DNA of 39,942 nt, from positions 1-39,942 of the forward strand of contig JAKMGM010000113.1 of assembly GCA_022424925.1 (NCBI GenBank), written 5' to 3'. Every line of letters begins with the position of its first letter. Within the stretch, counting starts at the first letter, position 1. Shown here one piece after another: positions 1-9,762 of this stretch. The notes beneath the pieces are model-generated. The model was not told where the DNA came from. It saw only the letters and a list, made by a program, of their open reading frames with translations, and searched no databases. The position numbers were made by a program, and so were the translations under genes. This DNA comes from Candidatus Poseidoniaceae archaeon (GTDB lineage Archaea; Thermoplasmatota; Poseidoniia; Poseidoniales; Poseidoniaceae).

Positions 1-813
1 GTTACGGTGCATGTACCGTTTCCCATTGAAAGCGCAGATGTCGCATTTGAGGCCATCATGGCGGGTGTGACGGAACGAACCGTTTTGGCCATGATTGACA
101 CTGTTACGAGCCCGACTGGGTTGTTGATGCCGTTTGAACGGTTAACGAACGAACTCGAGGCGAAGGGGGTTTCAGTTTTGCTTGATGCCGCACACGGTAT
201 CGGCATGATACCTCTCGCTCTCGATGCATTGGGTGCGTCGTACGTAACAAGCAATTGCCACAAGTGGTTGTGTGCGCCGAAAGGCTCGGCTTTCCTCCAT
301 GTTCGAAAAGATGTGCAGCACCGCATTCACCCCCTCACGATAAGCCACGGCATGACGTTTCCTTTGGGCGATACAACCCGCTTTCGTCATGAGTTTGATT
401 GGACGGGAACTCGAGATATATCCGCAGCATGCTCAATTCCTGCCACCATAGAATACATGGAAAACATGGTCGAAGGCGGTTGGCCAGCCATCATGCAACA
501 CAATCACAATTTGGCCGTTGAGGGGCGACGTATTCTCTGTGAACGCCTTGGAATTGAAGCGCCGTGCCCAGACGATATGATTGCTAGCATTGCCACCTTG
601 CCGCTTCCAGACGAGCATCAAGACGGTGGAATGCCGTTGCACGAACCCGACCCGTTGCACAAGGTCTTGCAAGACACGTACGGGATTCAAGTCCCTGTTT
701 GGTCTTGGGAGTCACCAAAAGGGCGCTACATTCGAATTTCTGCTCAACTCTACAATCACGTTGACGAATACCACTATCTTGCTGATGCACTTGCTGAAGA
801 GCTTGGTGTTTAA
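1..813 (+). CDS. Class V aminotransferase / isopenicillin-N-epimerase-like PLP enzyme (5' truncated by window edge)
   Basis: Frame is open to the window start. LLDAAHGIGMIPL and NCHKWLCAPKGSAFLHV match the PLP-lysine region of class V aminotransferases. Confidence 0.85.
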   Translation, partial: VTVHVPFPIESADVAFEAIMAGVTERTVLAMIDTVTSPTGLLMPFERLTNELEAKGVSVLLDAAHGIGMIPLALDALGASYVTSNCHKWLCAPKGSAFLHVRKDVQHRIHPLTISHGMTFPLGDTTRFRHEFDWTGTRDISAACSIPATIEYMENMVEGGWPAIMQHNHNLAVEGRRILCERLGIEAPCPDDMIASIATLPLPDEHQDGGMPLHEPDPLHKVLQDTYGIQVPVWSWESPKGRYIRISAQLYNHVDEYHYLADALAEELGV

Positions 814-1167
814 TCAGAAAGTGAGGACTTTCTCACTGTCCTGAACCCATGCTGAACATTCAGCCATGGTCGAGAATTGTGCACCTTCGTAATACGGTTG
901 ACCCTTGAGCACACCACAACGGTTCTGACAGGTTCCGCAAACTTTGACCGGTACGCCATTGGCAATCAGTTCCTTGGTCATTGCAACCATGTCTTCAATT
1001 CCTTCCGGCGGTACTATGCCATCACGCGCTAAATCTACGCTATCGTTCATCAAAAACAACCGTACCTCCACACCGTCGTTGTTCAATTGACGTGCTAATC
1101 GAAGTGCGTTCCATGTTATGTCGGTTCCGTCATACGGTTGTCGGTTGAGAATGATGAGCGTAGCCAT
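814..1167 (-). CDS. DsrE-family (sulfur relay-like) protein
   Basis: MATLIILNRQPYDGTDITWNALRLARQL...VEVRLFLMNDSV...VKVCGTCQNRCG resembles the DsrE fold. The internal ATG at 1167 is preferred over the ORF start at 1323, which overlaps the next gene. Confidence 0.75.
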   Translation of the reverse strand: MATLIILNRQPYDGTDITWNALRLARQLNNDGVEVRLFLMNDSVDLARDGIVPPEGIEDMVAMTKELIANGVPVKVCGTCQNRCGVLKGQPYYEGAQFSTMAECSAWVQDSEKVLTF

Positions 1168-1242
1168 GAAGACTCGATACAGGCACAGTGCTTGAAACCA
1201 ACGCTGAGATTTGGCGCGGCCTTGCAAACATGAGTTCAAAAG

Positions 1243-4200
1243 GTGATGGCCAAACCAGCGGATATGGGAAGGTCGTTTGCTGATTTTGCGAATTGGCTTA
1301 TTCCGCATCGTAAACGCGTCCACATAGCCGTCTTTTTGCTCACGCTGCTGATGATTCCAGGCGTATTAACGGCACTCCAACCCATTGACATGGAATCCTA
1401 TGAAATGGATTCGCCAGAACTTGAAGCCCAATCTATCATCGACAATGAGTTCGCGAACTCTGAAATCATTCTCGGTTTCCTCGTATCGGCACGTGACCCT
1501 ACGCAGGTGCCGCCTATTGAAGAATGGACACCAGTCCCTCGAATGAGCGATGGCGCACCGGATTATGCATCACTGCCGAGCGCTACTGAAATGCTCGATT
1601 CAGGAGAGCCTTGGGGCGGCATAAATGCTCCAACCGCCGGCATCATGAACTTGACACTGCTGCAAGAAATCGACGCCAAAGTTGACCTTGTTCAAGACCA
1701 TCCGCTCAGTAAAGCGATGAAACCGCTGGTGAACGATGTAACCGGCAACCAGGCTCCCGGTGCAATATCGCTCTCCGACCACTTCCGTGGTTTCATGAAC
1801 GGCTCCTCGATTTTGACACAACCCGGCCTTACTACGCTTGGAATCGTGACTGAACCTCCAACCAACTGGACCGATTGCGGTGTACTCGAATGTCTCGAGT
1901 TTGACGATGAAAATGTAACGCAGCAACACATTGATCTTGCAGCATCACGAATGGCTGAAGCTTCCAACAACAACTTCCTTCGCTGGCTTTCACTCGACCG
2001 AGGCTTTGTCGCCGATATGAACGCACTGCAAACAGGTCCAGTTGGAGGCTCTCTCAACAGCAACGGTACTTGGGAAAACGCCTTTTTTGCTACCGGTCGA
2101 TGGTCTGCCTCTTCGACATGGTTACTCGTTCAGTTTGACCGAGGGGTACTCGAAGAAATGGGTTGGGAAGTGATTTGGAAAGATTCACTCCAAGAGAAAA
2201 GCCTCGATTTTTCCGATGACGGTATCAAAATAGGTGGGTATCGTGTTGCAGACGGCTCGCTTGTTCTTCACCCGCCACAGTACACAGAAGAGTATTGTCT
2301 TGAACAAATGGAAGAGGGAGCAGGGTGCTCGACAGAATGGTCGTACATGGACCTTGAAGGCCATCTGCGTTCCAACGACCGAACCACGATAACGCTCTTG
2401 CTTGGACAGGGTGTCAATGTCGAAGTGAACAGGGAATTGCAAGCAAGTGGAGGATTGGTTCTGCTGATGGGGCTTGCTATTGTTGGGTTGCTCTATGTCA
2501 GTCTGCGAAGGGTTTCAGACGTCATTATCGTCATGTTTGCTCTAGGTACTGCCCTCGTGTGGATGCAGGGTATGATTGGACACTTCTCAAGCCTCACTTC
2601 TTGGTTTGGCTTCTCGCTCATTGCTCGTTCCCAATTTTCTAATCTGTTACCAATTCTCGTTCTTGCGCTCGGCATCGACGACAGTTTACACGCGCTGCAC
2701 CGCTACAAGGAAGAGCGCAGCAAATCGCGCACGCCCGAACAAGCAGCACAAACAACCCTGCAACGTGTTGGCCGTGCCATCATGCTCACTTCTTTGACGA
2801 CGATGGCTGCCTTTGCAGCCAATCTTTTCAGCGACATTGCTGTGCTTCGTTCGTTTGGGATCGAAGCCGCACTTGGCATTTTCTCAGCCTTCCTCTTGAC
2901 CGGATTGTGGGTTCCACTGATCCGCCTGTCAGTAGACAAATGGATGCAGGAACGTAACAAGAACATCGAAGAATCAGGCGATGTCACGCACCTCATTCCT
3001 GAGCCGTGGCTGAAGAAAATTTCAGTCACTTCTGGTACCTTCAAAAACTCGGTTATCATTGCTTCGATTGCGTTTCTTCTAACGGTTCCGGCCGCCTGGG
3101 GAATGGCGCAATTGGAGGGCGATTTCGCCGTCGAAGATTTCCTTGACGAGCGCTCAGATTTCGCTATAGGGGTTCAAGAGATATCCCAACGCTTTGCTGA
3201 TGAAGGTGAGCCTGCATACTTGCTCATTGAAGGAGATATACTCGACCCGGCGGTGTTTGCTGCTATCGACACCTTCCGGCAAGACATGGATGCATTACCC
3301 GAAGGCGTGCCAGACAAGATAACACGGCAACCTGATGGAACCATTGACATTCTTGCTTTGGACGAAATGGTGCTTGCGGCTCAGGGTTCACTCGTACTTG
3401 ATTCAACGCCGTTTGAAGAAGCAGGATGGGTCGTCAACCAGACCGGTCACGGCATGAATTGTTCAGATGCAAGCAACGGCCCGCTGATGGATTTGACCGA
3501 CCGCGATTGTCTCTCGTTCTTTTACGGCTTCCTGTCGCTGAACGGCGTTCCTGGCGTCGGCCCGATTCCAGATATCCCCCCAAGTATAGTTGCGCTCTAT
3601 ATCGCACCTGAAGTCGAACTGGACCCGACGCAGCCTTGGTTGGACATCAACGGCGAACCTGCTGCTTACGATCGAATGTTAATCCGATTTGGAATGACTG
3701 CTCCAGAGGATTTCCCAGGAATGGCTGGAGGCATGGAAGAGGTATGGCGTGACCTCTCATCGTTCACGAATCTCTCCACTGGCGACCGTTTCGAAGCCGG
3801 TGAACCCAGTGAAGACAAACCACTGACATGGGTGATGACCACCGGTCGCCCAGTAACCCGTTTTGTTGCTTCGACGACGATGCAGGATGAAATGCAATCT
3901 TCGCTTTTACTCGGTTCGCTGTTTGTTTTCATCACGCTTTCAATCGGCTTCAAGTCGTTCAAACAAGCCAGCGTCACACTTGTTCCAATCTTGCTGGTGG
4001 TTGTTTGGTTGTACGGTCTCATGTACATGGCCGGTTCATCGCTGAACATTGTCACCGTTACGATTGCTACCATATCGCTCGGCGTTGGGATCGACTATTG
4101 TATCCACGTCACTGAACGGTATCGCGAAGGGAGAGAATCAGGTGAGACACACCATGAAGCCCTTGTTGGCATCGGTGGGGCCTGCGGTTTGGCTTTGGTC

Positions 4201-4401
4201 GGAAGTGCTGCATCAGACATTGCAGGTTTCAGCGTTATTGCTTTGTCTCCAATGGGGCTGTTCAGTAATTTCGGAATATTCTCCGCTGCAATGATTGCCT
4301 TTTCTCTCATTGCCAGCCTTGTTCTCACCACAGCGGCTTTAGGCCTCATAGCCCGTACTCCGAATGCAGAGGATGAGCACGATGGAAGTCCGGCCGCTTG
4401 A
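1243..4401 (+). CDS. RND-superfamily / MMPL-like membrane transporter (predicted exporter)
   Basis: 1052 aa with two repeated TM blocks, large extracytoplasmic loops, and the RND motifs LALGIDDSLHALHRYKEER and SLGVGIDYCIHVTERYREG. Confidence 0.88.
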   Translation: MMAKPADMGRSFADFANWLIPHRKRVHIAVFLLTLLMIPGVLTALQPIDMESYEMDSPELEAQSIIDNEFANSEIILGFLVSARDPTQVPPIEEWTPVPRMSDGAPDYASLPSATEMLDSGEPWGGINAPTAGIMNLTLLQEIDAKVDLVQDHPLSKAMKPLVNDVTGNQAPGAISLSDHFRGFMNGSSILTQPGLTTLGIVTEPPTNWTDCGVLECLEFDDENVTQQHIDLAASRMAEASNNNFLRWLSLDRGFVADMNALQTGPVGGSLNSNGTWENAFFATGRWSASSTWLLVQFDRGVLEEMGWEVIWKDSLQEKSLDFSDDGIKIGGYRVADGSLVLHPPQYTEEYCLEQMEEGAGCSTEWSYMDLEGHLRSNDRTTITLLLGQGVNVEVNRELQASGGLVLLMGLAIVGLLYVSLRRVSDVIIVMFALGTALVWMQGMIGHFSSLTSWFGFSLIARSQFSNLLPILVLALGIDDSLHALHRYKEERSKSRTPEQAAQTTLQRVGRAIMLTSLTTMAAFAANLFSDIAVLRSFGIEAALGIFSAFLLTGLWVPLIRLSVDKWMQERNKNIEESGDVTHLIPEPWLKKISVTSGTFKNSVIIASIAFLLTVPAAWGMAQLEGDFAVEDFLDERSDFAIGVQEISQRFADEGEPAYLLIEGDILDPAVFAAIDTFRQDMDALPEGVPDKITRQPDGTIDILALDEMVLAAQGSLVLDSTPFEEAGWVVNQTGHGMNCSDASNGPLMDLTDRDCLSFFYGFLSLNGVPGVGPIPDIPPSIVALYIAPEVELDPTQPWLDINGEPAAYDRMLIRFGMTAPEDFPGMAGGMEEVWRDLSSFTNLSTGDRFEAGEPSEDKPLTWVMTTGRPVTRFVASTTMQDEMQSSLLLGSLFVFITLSIGFKSFKQASVTLVPILLVVVWLYGLMYMAGSSLNIVTVTIATISLGVGIDYCIHVTERYREGRESGETHHEALVGIGGACGLALVGSAASDIAGFSVIALSPMGLFSNFGIFSAAMIAFSLIASLVLTTAALGLIARTPNAEDEHDGSPAA

Positions 4402-4855
4402 AACAGCTGATGTCGAATTGGCTTGGAACATTAACGAACAGGGCTTACCCGGGACAGGTAAAGTTTCACTCGACGAGTTTTCTGACATACTTTCGTTGTG
4501 CGAGTATGCTATTGGCGCGTTTGAGAGTCAGCAACTGCTCGGTTTCGTCCTCTGCTTGGCGCCGGGAACCAGATATGGCAGCCTCAATTATGGTTGGTTC
4601 AATGAGCGTTTTTCAGAATTTCTCTATGTTGACCGTATTGCTGTAGCCCTCACTCATCGAGATAGAGGCATTGGCTCCATGCTGTACAACAGTGTATTCC
4701 TTCGAGCCGGCGTGCAGAAAATCCCCGTCGTCGCTGAAGTGAATCGAACACCTCCAAACCCCGGTTCACTTCGCTTCCACAAGCGGCATGGCTTCGAACG
4801 AGTTGGTGAGTTCCATCATGATTCGAAATCTGTAGTAATGCTGCTGCGTCGCTAA
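4373..4855 (+). CDS. GNAT-family N-acetyltransferase
   Basis: FLYVDRIAVALTHRDRGIGSMLYN...EVNRTPPNPGSLRFHKRHGFERVGE matches the GNAT acetyl-CoA-binding region. Start overlaps the end of the transporter gene. Confidence 0.85.
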   Translation: MSTMEVRPLETADVELAWNINEQGLPGTGKVSLDEFSDILSLCEYAIGAFESQQLLGFVLCLAPGTRYGSLNYGWFNERFSEFLYVDRIAVALTHRDRGIGSMLYNSVFLRAGVQKIPVVAEVNRTPPNPGSLRFHKRHGFERVGEFHHDSKSVVMLLRR

Positions 4856-4917
4856 AAATAAGTAGTTTTTTCGATGAACGGAGTAGTGTTTAAGAGGATG
4901 ATACAATTTCCAAGAAC

Positions 4918-5388
4918 ATGGAAGATGGTGGCTCTTCGGATTCGAAGAAGCCGCCCGAAACCGTTTTGATTCAACCCTCGAATCCTGCGCCAGTTCATCT
5001 TAGCGGCGAAATCTCATCACCGCTCGCCTACAATCCCCAACTTCAGGGCAATACGCTCCCTCTTCCAAACGACGGCAAACCATCGATTTACACGTTTTTC
5101 ATATCGTTACTTGGCATCATTGTATCAACCGGCTATGTTTTTTTGAGCGCAAATGTGGGCATGGGTTCGAGCTTTGACGAGGAAATCGCTTGTTGTCTTC
5201 TTTGTAACGGAAATGCGCTTGGAATGGTCGGCATAGGAACATATTTAGTTCAAAGAGGAAATTGGGAATCGACTCAAAATCATACATTTTCGAGGACATT
5301 GTCGCACATCATTGCTGCTCTTTTGTTCCTTGTATCTGGACTCTTCTTCTTCCTATGGATTACATTTTCGGGCGATTTGTTCTACTAA
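4918..5388 (+). CDS. Hypothetical small membrane protein
   Basis: Pro-rich N-terminus followed by about three hydrophobic segments (FFISLLGIIVSTGYVFL, IIAALLFLVSGLFFFLWITF). Confidence 0.55.
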   Translation: MEDGGSSDSKKPPETVLIQPSNPAPVHLSGEISSPLAYNPQLQGNTLPLPNDGKPSIYTFFISLLGIIVSTGYVFLSANVGMGSSFDEEIACCLLCNGNALGMVGIGTYLVQRGNWESTQNHTFSRTLSHIIAALLFLVSGLFFFLWITFSGDLFY

Positions 5389-5471
5389 ATTCAATATCGG
5401 TGAGTTCATCAATGAGAGGTTTCAGGGTGTGCTGCTGTCTTTGGGGTTGACCCCGGGTTAGTGGTGATTGT

Positions 5472-7229
5472 ATGGCCGAAAAAACACCTTCTGAAAACGA
5501 TGATGCTGATGAGGATTGGATGAAGTATGCCAATGCTGGTTTTGGAGAAACAGATTATTCGTTATGGGATGAGGAGAGTGCCGATCTAGAGCAACCCGTG
5601 AACGATGATGAATGGGACCAAGATTTCGAATCGCCAGACCAACTCAGTACGCACATGGAGGAAATCCCCCGTGCTCCATCTCCTGCAGGCCATAAACATC
5701 TGGTACGAATTGGAACATGTGACCACTGTCTCGGCCGATTGGGTGGAAAGAAACGATTTGAGCAGAGTATCGAAGAATCTGGGGTTGAAATCCGTGCAGT
5801 TGTTACTGAACGAGATTCGCACTTATCCAATGCACGCATAGACGAGCCTCTCTGTCCTTTTTGTGAAAACTTGTATGAAGAATCAGCGCTGCTCGCTGAC
5901 ATCATCTTCGATTCAATTTCGCCGTATGAACTCTCAAGATTGCAACTCGGAGCCCGTATTCCAAAGGACCAAATGGAAGAGGAAGAGGAAATGAGAAAAC
6001 GCTACGGAGCCGGCGGTTCCGATCCGCTCAAGAGTGGACTCGTGAAAGCGATTGCACATCACCTCAACACTCGACTTGAAGGCATTACTTTAGTCAATGA
6101 TAAACCCCAAGTCCTTGCGCTCATTGACGTGTTAACACTCACGGTCGAACTTGATATCCGTGCGCATTACCTTTACGGACGATACCTCAAACTCGAACGA
6201 GGCATTCCCCAAACTCGTTGGCCGTGTAGGGCATGCAAAGGCCGTGGATGCCAACGCTGCGAACAAACTGGCCTCCAATACAAGAAAAGCGTTCAAGATC
6301 TGATAGGTAATCCCTTACTCGAACTTTTTGATGCGAAAGAACACGCCTTCCATGGCATGGGTCGCGAAGATATCGATGTCCGTTGTATGGGCCGAGGCCG
6401 TCCGTTTGTCATCGAAATGAAAGAACCTAAAATTCGCTCTGTCGATACGGTGAAAGCGATGAACATCATCAATGAGGCAGCCGAAGGTAGCATACAAATC
6501 ACAGGCCTTCGTGATTCAAACAGAAGCGAGGTCGTCCGTGTTAAGGATACGCCTGCCGAAAAATCCTACACGATACGCTTCCGAATATTGCCACTGAGTG
6601 AAGCAGAAATGTCAGTGCTGACCGCACCTGTTGATTTGACACACGTCGATGTGCAGGAACGAGGCGGCAAAGGGAAAAAGAAGTCTTCGAAGAGAAAGCG
6701 TCGTGGCGACCGTAAAAATGACCACAAGAAGCCGCTTCCTTCGGTCATCGATGTGCCTGTGGGCCCCGATGAAGCAACATTAACGGCAATGAAGAAACTC
6801 GAACTTGTTGCACTTGCTGAAGAGATGAACCTCAAGAAGTCGGGTACGAAACCGCAAATCATTGAACGTATACTCTCGACAGGTCCACCTGCCCCCACAT
6901 ACCTGGACCTACCAGAAAACGAGGAAATCTTGGAAACCATCAAAGCACTTTCTGGCGTTAAATTAGCGCAACGAACCCCGGAACGCGTCGCTCACCGGAG
7001 AGCGGACCTTATTCGGCGCCGGACCGTATATGAAACGTCAAATCCACGCATTGAAACGATGGAAGACGGGGTACGCGAAGTCGAGTTCACCTTACGCTGC
7101 GAATCAGGGACGTATGTCAAAGAAACAGTCCATGGCGATGGAGGCCGAACACAGCCAAGTCTATCCACACTCATCAAAGCAAAATGCGAGGTTTTGTGGC
7201 TCGATGTCGGTGATATTCACGCAGATTGA
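5472..7229 (+). CDS. pus10: tRNA pseudouridine(54/55) synthase Pus10, with SAP-like insertion
   Basis: N-terminal CDHCLGRLGGKK and CPFCENL Cys pairs, WPCRACKGRGCQRCEQTGLQY, HGMGREDIDVRCMGRGRPFVIEM, and C-terminal QRTPERVAHRRADLIRRRTVYE...CESGTYVKETVHGDGGRTQPSL are typical of archaeal Pus10. Confidence 0.92.
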   Translation: MAEKTPSENDDADEDWMKYANAGFGETDYSLWDEESADLEQPVNDDEWDQDFESPDQLSTHMEEIPRAPSPAGHKHLVRIGTCDHCLGRLGGKKRFEQSIEESGVEIRAVVTERDSHLSNARIDEPLCPFCENLYEESALLADIIFDSISPYELSRLQLGARIPKDQMEEEEEMRKRYGAGGSDPLKSGLVKAIAHHLNTRLEGITLVNDKPQVLALIDVLTLTVELDIRAHYLYGRYLKLERGIPQTRWPCRACKGRGCQRCEQTGLQYKKSVQDLIGNPLLELFDAKEHAFHGMGREDIDVRCMGRGRPFVIEMKEPKIRSVDTVKAMNIINEAAEGSIQITGLRDSNRSEVVRVKDTPAEKSYTIRFRILPLSEAEMSVLTAPVDLTHVDVQERGGKGKKKSSKRKRRGDRKNDHKKPLPSVIDVPVGPDEATLTAMKKLELVALAEEMNLKKSGTKPQIIERILSTGPPAPTYLDLPENEEILETIKALSGVKLAQRTPERVAHRRADLIRRRTVYETSNPRIETMEDGVREVEFTLRCESGTYVKETVHGDGGRTQPSLSTLIKAKCEVLWLDVGDIHAD

Positions 7230-7292
7230 ACCTTCATAACGAGTGTTTTGAGGATGTTTTTCTACATTCAGCCCCTCTTTCATCCGTCGCGG

Positions 7293-7300
7293 TGCTTATA
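7293..7300 (+). promoter_or_regulatory. Candidate TATA-like element upstream of the L21e-rpoF-DUF655-ksgA cluster
   Basis: GCTTATAT-type AT-rich box in the 143-bp gap after pus10, about 75 bp before the L21e start; approximate position. Confidence 0.35.
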
Positions 7301-7372
7301 TGGGAAAGGTAGGTCGCCAAACTGCTCCGAAGATGCGTTACGCAGACACGGGGCTTACAGGAGGCGACAAAC

Positions 7373-7663
7373 ATGAAGCGATCCAAAGGACTGAGAGTCG
7401 GTACAAGAAGCGTCCTGCGTCGACGCAAGTCGGAACGTAGCCGTGTAAACATCAGCCGCGTTATGCACGACTATCAAGAAGGCGACCGAGTGGCTATTGT
7501 CCTTGATGGCGGTCAACAAATGGGCATGCCCCACCGCCGTTTCAACGGTCGAACAGGATTCATCCAGAAGCGCCAAGGTGTCGCTTGGGTTGTTGCAGTC
7601 AAAGACGGTAACATGCCAAAGACAGTCATCGCTCGCCCAGAGCATTTGCGCCCACTCGAATGA
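7373..7663 (+). CDS. rpl21e: 50S ribosomal protein L21e
   Basis: MKRSKGLRVGTRSVLRR...GDRVAIVLDGGQQMGMPHRRFNGRTGFI matches L21e. An SD-like AGGAGG precedes the ATG. Confidence 0.95.
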   Translation: MKRSKGLRVGTRSVLRRRKSERSRVNISRVMHDYQEGDRVAIVLDGGQQMGMPHRRFNGRTGFIQKRQGVAWVVAVKDGNMPKTVIARPEHLRPLE

Positions 7664-7672
7664 GGAATTACC

Positions 7673-8035
7673 ATGACTGAAGAAGAGCGATTTGTTGACT
7701 TTGCTACCGTGCGAACAATGCTTTTGGAAGCTGAAAAGCGCCGAAAGAACCTCACCTATGAGCAAAAAGCTGCATTGCAGCACGCTGAATGGGCCGCTAG
7801 CGATGCACGTAACGGATTCAAGACAGACCCCGAAGTCTTTCAACAATTGAAAGATGCTCTTTGTGAAGTAAAAACACTTTCATCCCTGCCGCATCTGGCT
7901 GCAAAGTTGGCTGAATTGATGCCGTTGTACCCCAATGATGTCAAGGCGGTATTGGCCTCCGAACGAAAGACTATTCCAGACGACGAAATCAACTCTGTGT
8001 TGGAAATTGTTCGTCAACACATCGGTTTCGAGTGA
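7673..8035 (+). CDS. rpoF: DNA-directed RNA polymerase subunit F (Rpb4 homologue)
   Basis: 120 aa with an Rpb4-like C-terminus (LAELMPLYPNDVKAVLASERKTIPDDEINSVLEIVRQ). Located immediately after L21e, as is common in archaea. Confidence 0.9.
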   Translation: MTEEERFVDFATVRTMLLEAEKRRKNLTYEQKAALQHAEWAASDARNGFKTDPEVFQQLKDALCEVKTLSSLPHLAAKLAELMPLYPNDVKAVLASERKTIPDDEINSVLEIVRQHIGFE

Positions 8036-8060
8036 AACTTATCCCGCAAGGTGATTGGAC

Positions 8061-8852
8061 ATGACCGGTGGACGAAAAGACCGTAACATCAAGTTAGGTG
8101 CTGGAAAGAAAAAGCCATCACCATCCACTGGCTCTACATCATGGTCGAGACCAGCTGAAGGACGTAAAGAAGTCGCTCCCGCCAAACCCCGGCAATCTCG
8201 GCCTCAACCTCAGCGCGATAACAACCGCCGGAACGATAACCGACGTGGCAATCAAAACCGTCAAGGCGGACGCCGTGGAAACCGAACATCGGGTCCACAG
8301 ACCAAATCTCCGCTTATGGAAGAGGATTGGGCTCGAGTCATCGATCATGACCAAACCCGAAACGAAATCGTTGCCGTCACTGAAGGAAAGATGCTCCTCT
8401 GCCGCCTCAAACCGAAACCAAACATAACGCCCTTACTCACCACCGCTCGCGTGTACATTGGTACCGATGAGAACCTTCGGGAGCACGTCGACCAAGTTCT
8501 CGGCATGACGAACATCGGCAGAGTTGCGAATCACGTGAAGGCCGACCTGCCGTTGGTGATTCAAATCTTCGTTGAAGAAAATGAGCAGCATTTCATTAGC
8601 GCCTTTTTCAATGTGGCCGGCAACATGTCCCTCAAACAACACGCCTTTGAATTACTTTCAGGCGTTGGTAACAAGAAGGCCATACAGATGGTTGAAGCAC
8701 GTGGCTCTTCAGGCTTCGAATCTTTGGAAGCCCTCAACGAAGCATGTAACATTGATGCCGGTGAACTGCTCGCAAAGCGTTTCCTTGCCGAATTGGATGA
8801 CAGGGAAATGCAACCGCGGCTTCTCGACCTGCTTTTGCCGGTGAAGGCATGA
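8061..8852 (+). CDS. DUF655 family protein (nucleic-acid binding) with Arg/Asn/Gly-rich N-terminal extension
   Basis: Located between rpoF and ksgA as in other archaea. C-terminal HhH-like segment MSLKQHAFELLSGVGNKKAIQMVEAR; the N-terminus is low-complexity and basic. Confidence 0.85.
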   Translation: MTGGRKDRNIKLGAGKKKPSPSTGSTSWSRPAEGRKEVAPAKPRQSRPQPQRDNNRRNDNRRGNQNRQGGRRGNRTSGPQTKSPLMEEDWARVIDHDQTRNEIVAVTEGKMLLCRLKPKPNITPLLTTARVYIGTDENLREHVDQVLGMTNIGRVANHVKADLPLVIQIFVEENEQHFISAFFNVAGNMSLKQHAFELLSGVGNKKAIQMVEARGSSGFESLEALNEACNIDAGELLAKRFLAELDDREMQPRLLDLLLPVKA

Positions 8853-9715
8853 GAGGCGCACGTTGGCTCACCGACAGTTTGCGAGATAAACAGCCGTTTG
8901 ACAAGTCCTTAGGGCAGCATTTTCTCGTCAGTGATGAATGCATTGCACGGGCTGTTGAACTTGGTAATGTTTCCAAACACGATCATGTTCTAGAAATTGG
9001 ACCGGGACCCGGCGTTCTTACCGAGGTGTTGCTGTCAACCGGCTGCACACTCACCGCCATTGAAATCGATGGCGGTGCTGTCGAGCATCTTTTAGGCGCA
9101 TTCGCTCCAGAAATTGAGACAGAGCAGTTTCATCTTATCGAAGGCGATGCGTTGCAGGTGCGTTGGCCTGAAAACATCACCAAGATTGTTGCCAATATTC
9201 CGTATCAAATTTCGTCGCCCCTCATTGATGTGTTAACTCGCTATCATCGCAATCCTCGTACATCTGCATTAGAGCAGATTGTTCTACTTGTCCAAGAAGA
9301 ATTTGCTGAACGGCTGGTTATGGAATACGAAAGCGATGTGGGGTCACTGGGAATGACCGTTTGTCTTGATTGGGAATGCGAAATCGAAGATAAGGTTCCA
9401 CCGCATTACTTCAGCCCAATGCCTAAAGTCAATTCCTGTTATGTTACCATGGAGCCGCACGGTGAAGAATGGCCGTGCGATGTCCGTTTGGTTCGTCAAA
9501 TGATTCATTTGGCGTTTGATCAACGAAGGAAGAAACTCCGTTCGACTTTGAAATCTGTTCCGCGACGAATTGGTCGGGTCAATGGTTGGCATGCTGGGCG
9601 TTGGAAGCAGGCCTATGCCTCGCATCTTGATGACGAGCGAATGGAGATGCGGCCCGAAGAACTCGAAATAGAGGATTGGATTGAACTGTGTGAATCGTTC
9701 ACTCGCGTTGCCTAA
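8849..9715 (+). CDS. ksgA: 16S rRNA (adenine(1518)-N6/adenine(1519)-N6)-dimethyltransferase (RsmA/KsgA/Dim1)
   Basis: KSLGQHFLVSDECIARAV, VLEIGPGPGVLTEVLL, IVANIPYQISSPLIDVL and VPPHYFSPMPKVNSCYV are diagnostic KsgA motifs. Confidence 0.95.
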   Translation: MRGARWLTDSLRDKQPFDKSLGQHFLVSDECIARAVELGNVSKHDHVLEIGPGPGVLTEVLLSTGCTLTAIEIDGGAVEHLLGAFAPEIETEQFHLIEGDALQVRWPENITKIVANIPYQISSPLIDVLTRYHRNPRTSALEQIVLLVQEEFAERLVMEYESDVGSLGMTVCLDWECEIEDKVPPHYFSPMPKVNSCYVTMEPHGEEWPCDVRLVRQMIHLAFDQRRKKLRSTLKSVPRRIGRVNGWHAGRWKQAYASHLDDERMEMRPEELEIEDWIELCESFTRVA

Positions 9716-9762
9716 ATCGTAGTTCATAAGGTGTCAATGCGTAGTCTATTCCTACACTGCGA

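Noticed and set aside
2703-3059. 118-aa minus-strand ORF
   Set aside because: Entirely antisense to the well-supported RND transporter; no recognisable motifs.
7300-7440. Short ORF starting MGKVGRQTAPKMRYADTGLTGGDKHEAIQ upstream of and overlapping L21e
   Set aside because: Under 60 aa, out of frame with L21e, no independent ribosome-binding evidence; the AGGAGG lies at the L21e start.
7355-7846. 163-aa minus-strand ORF
   Set aside because: Antisense to L21e and rpoF, both unambiguous.
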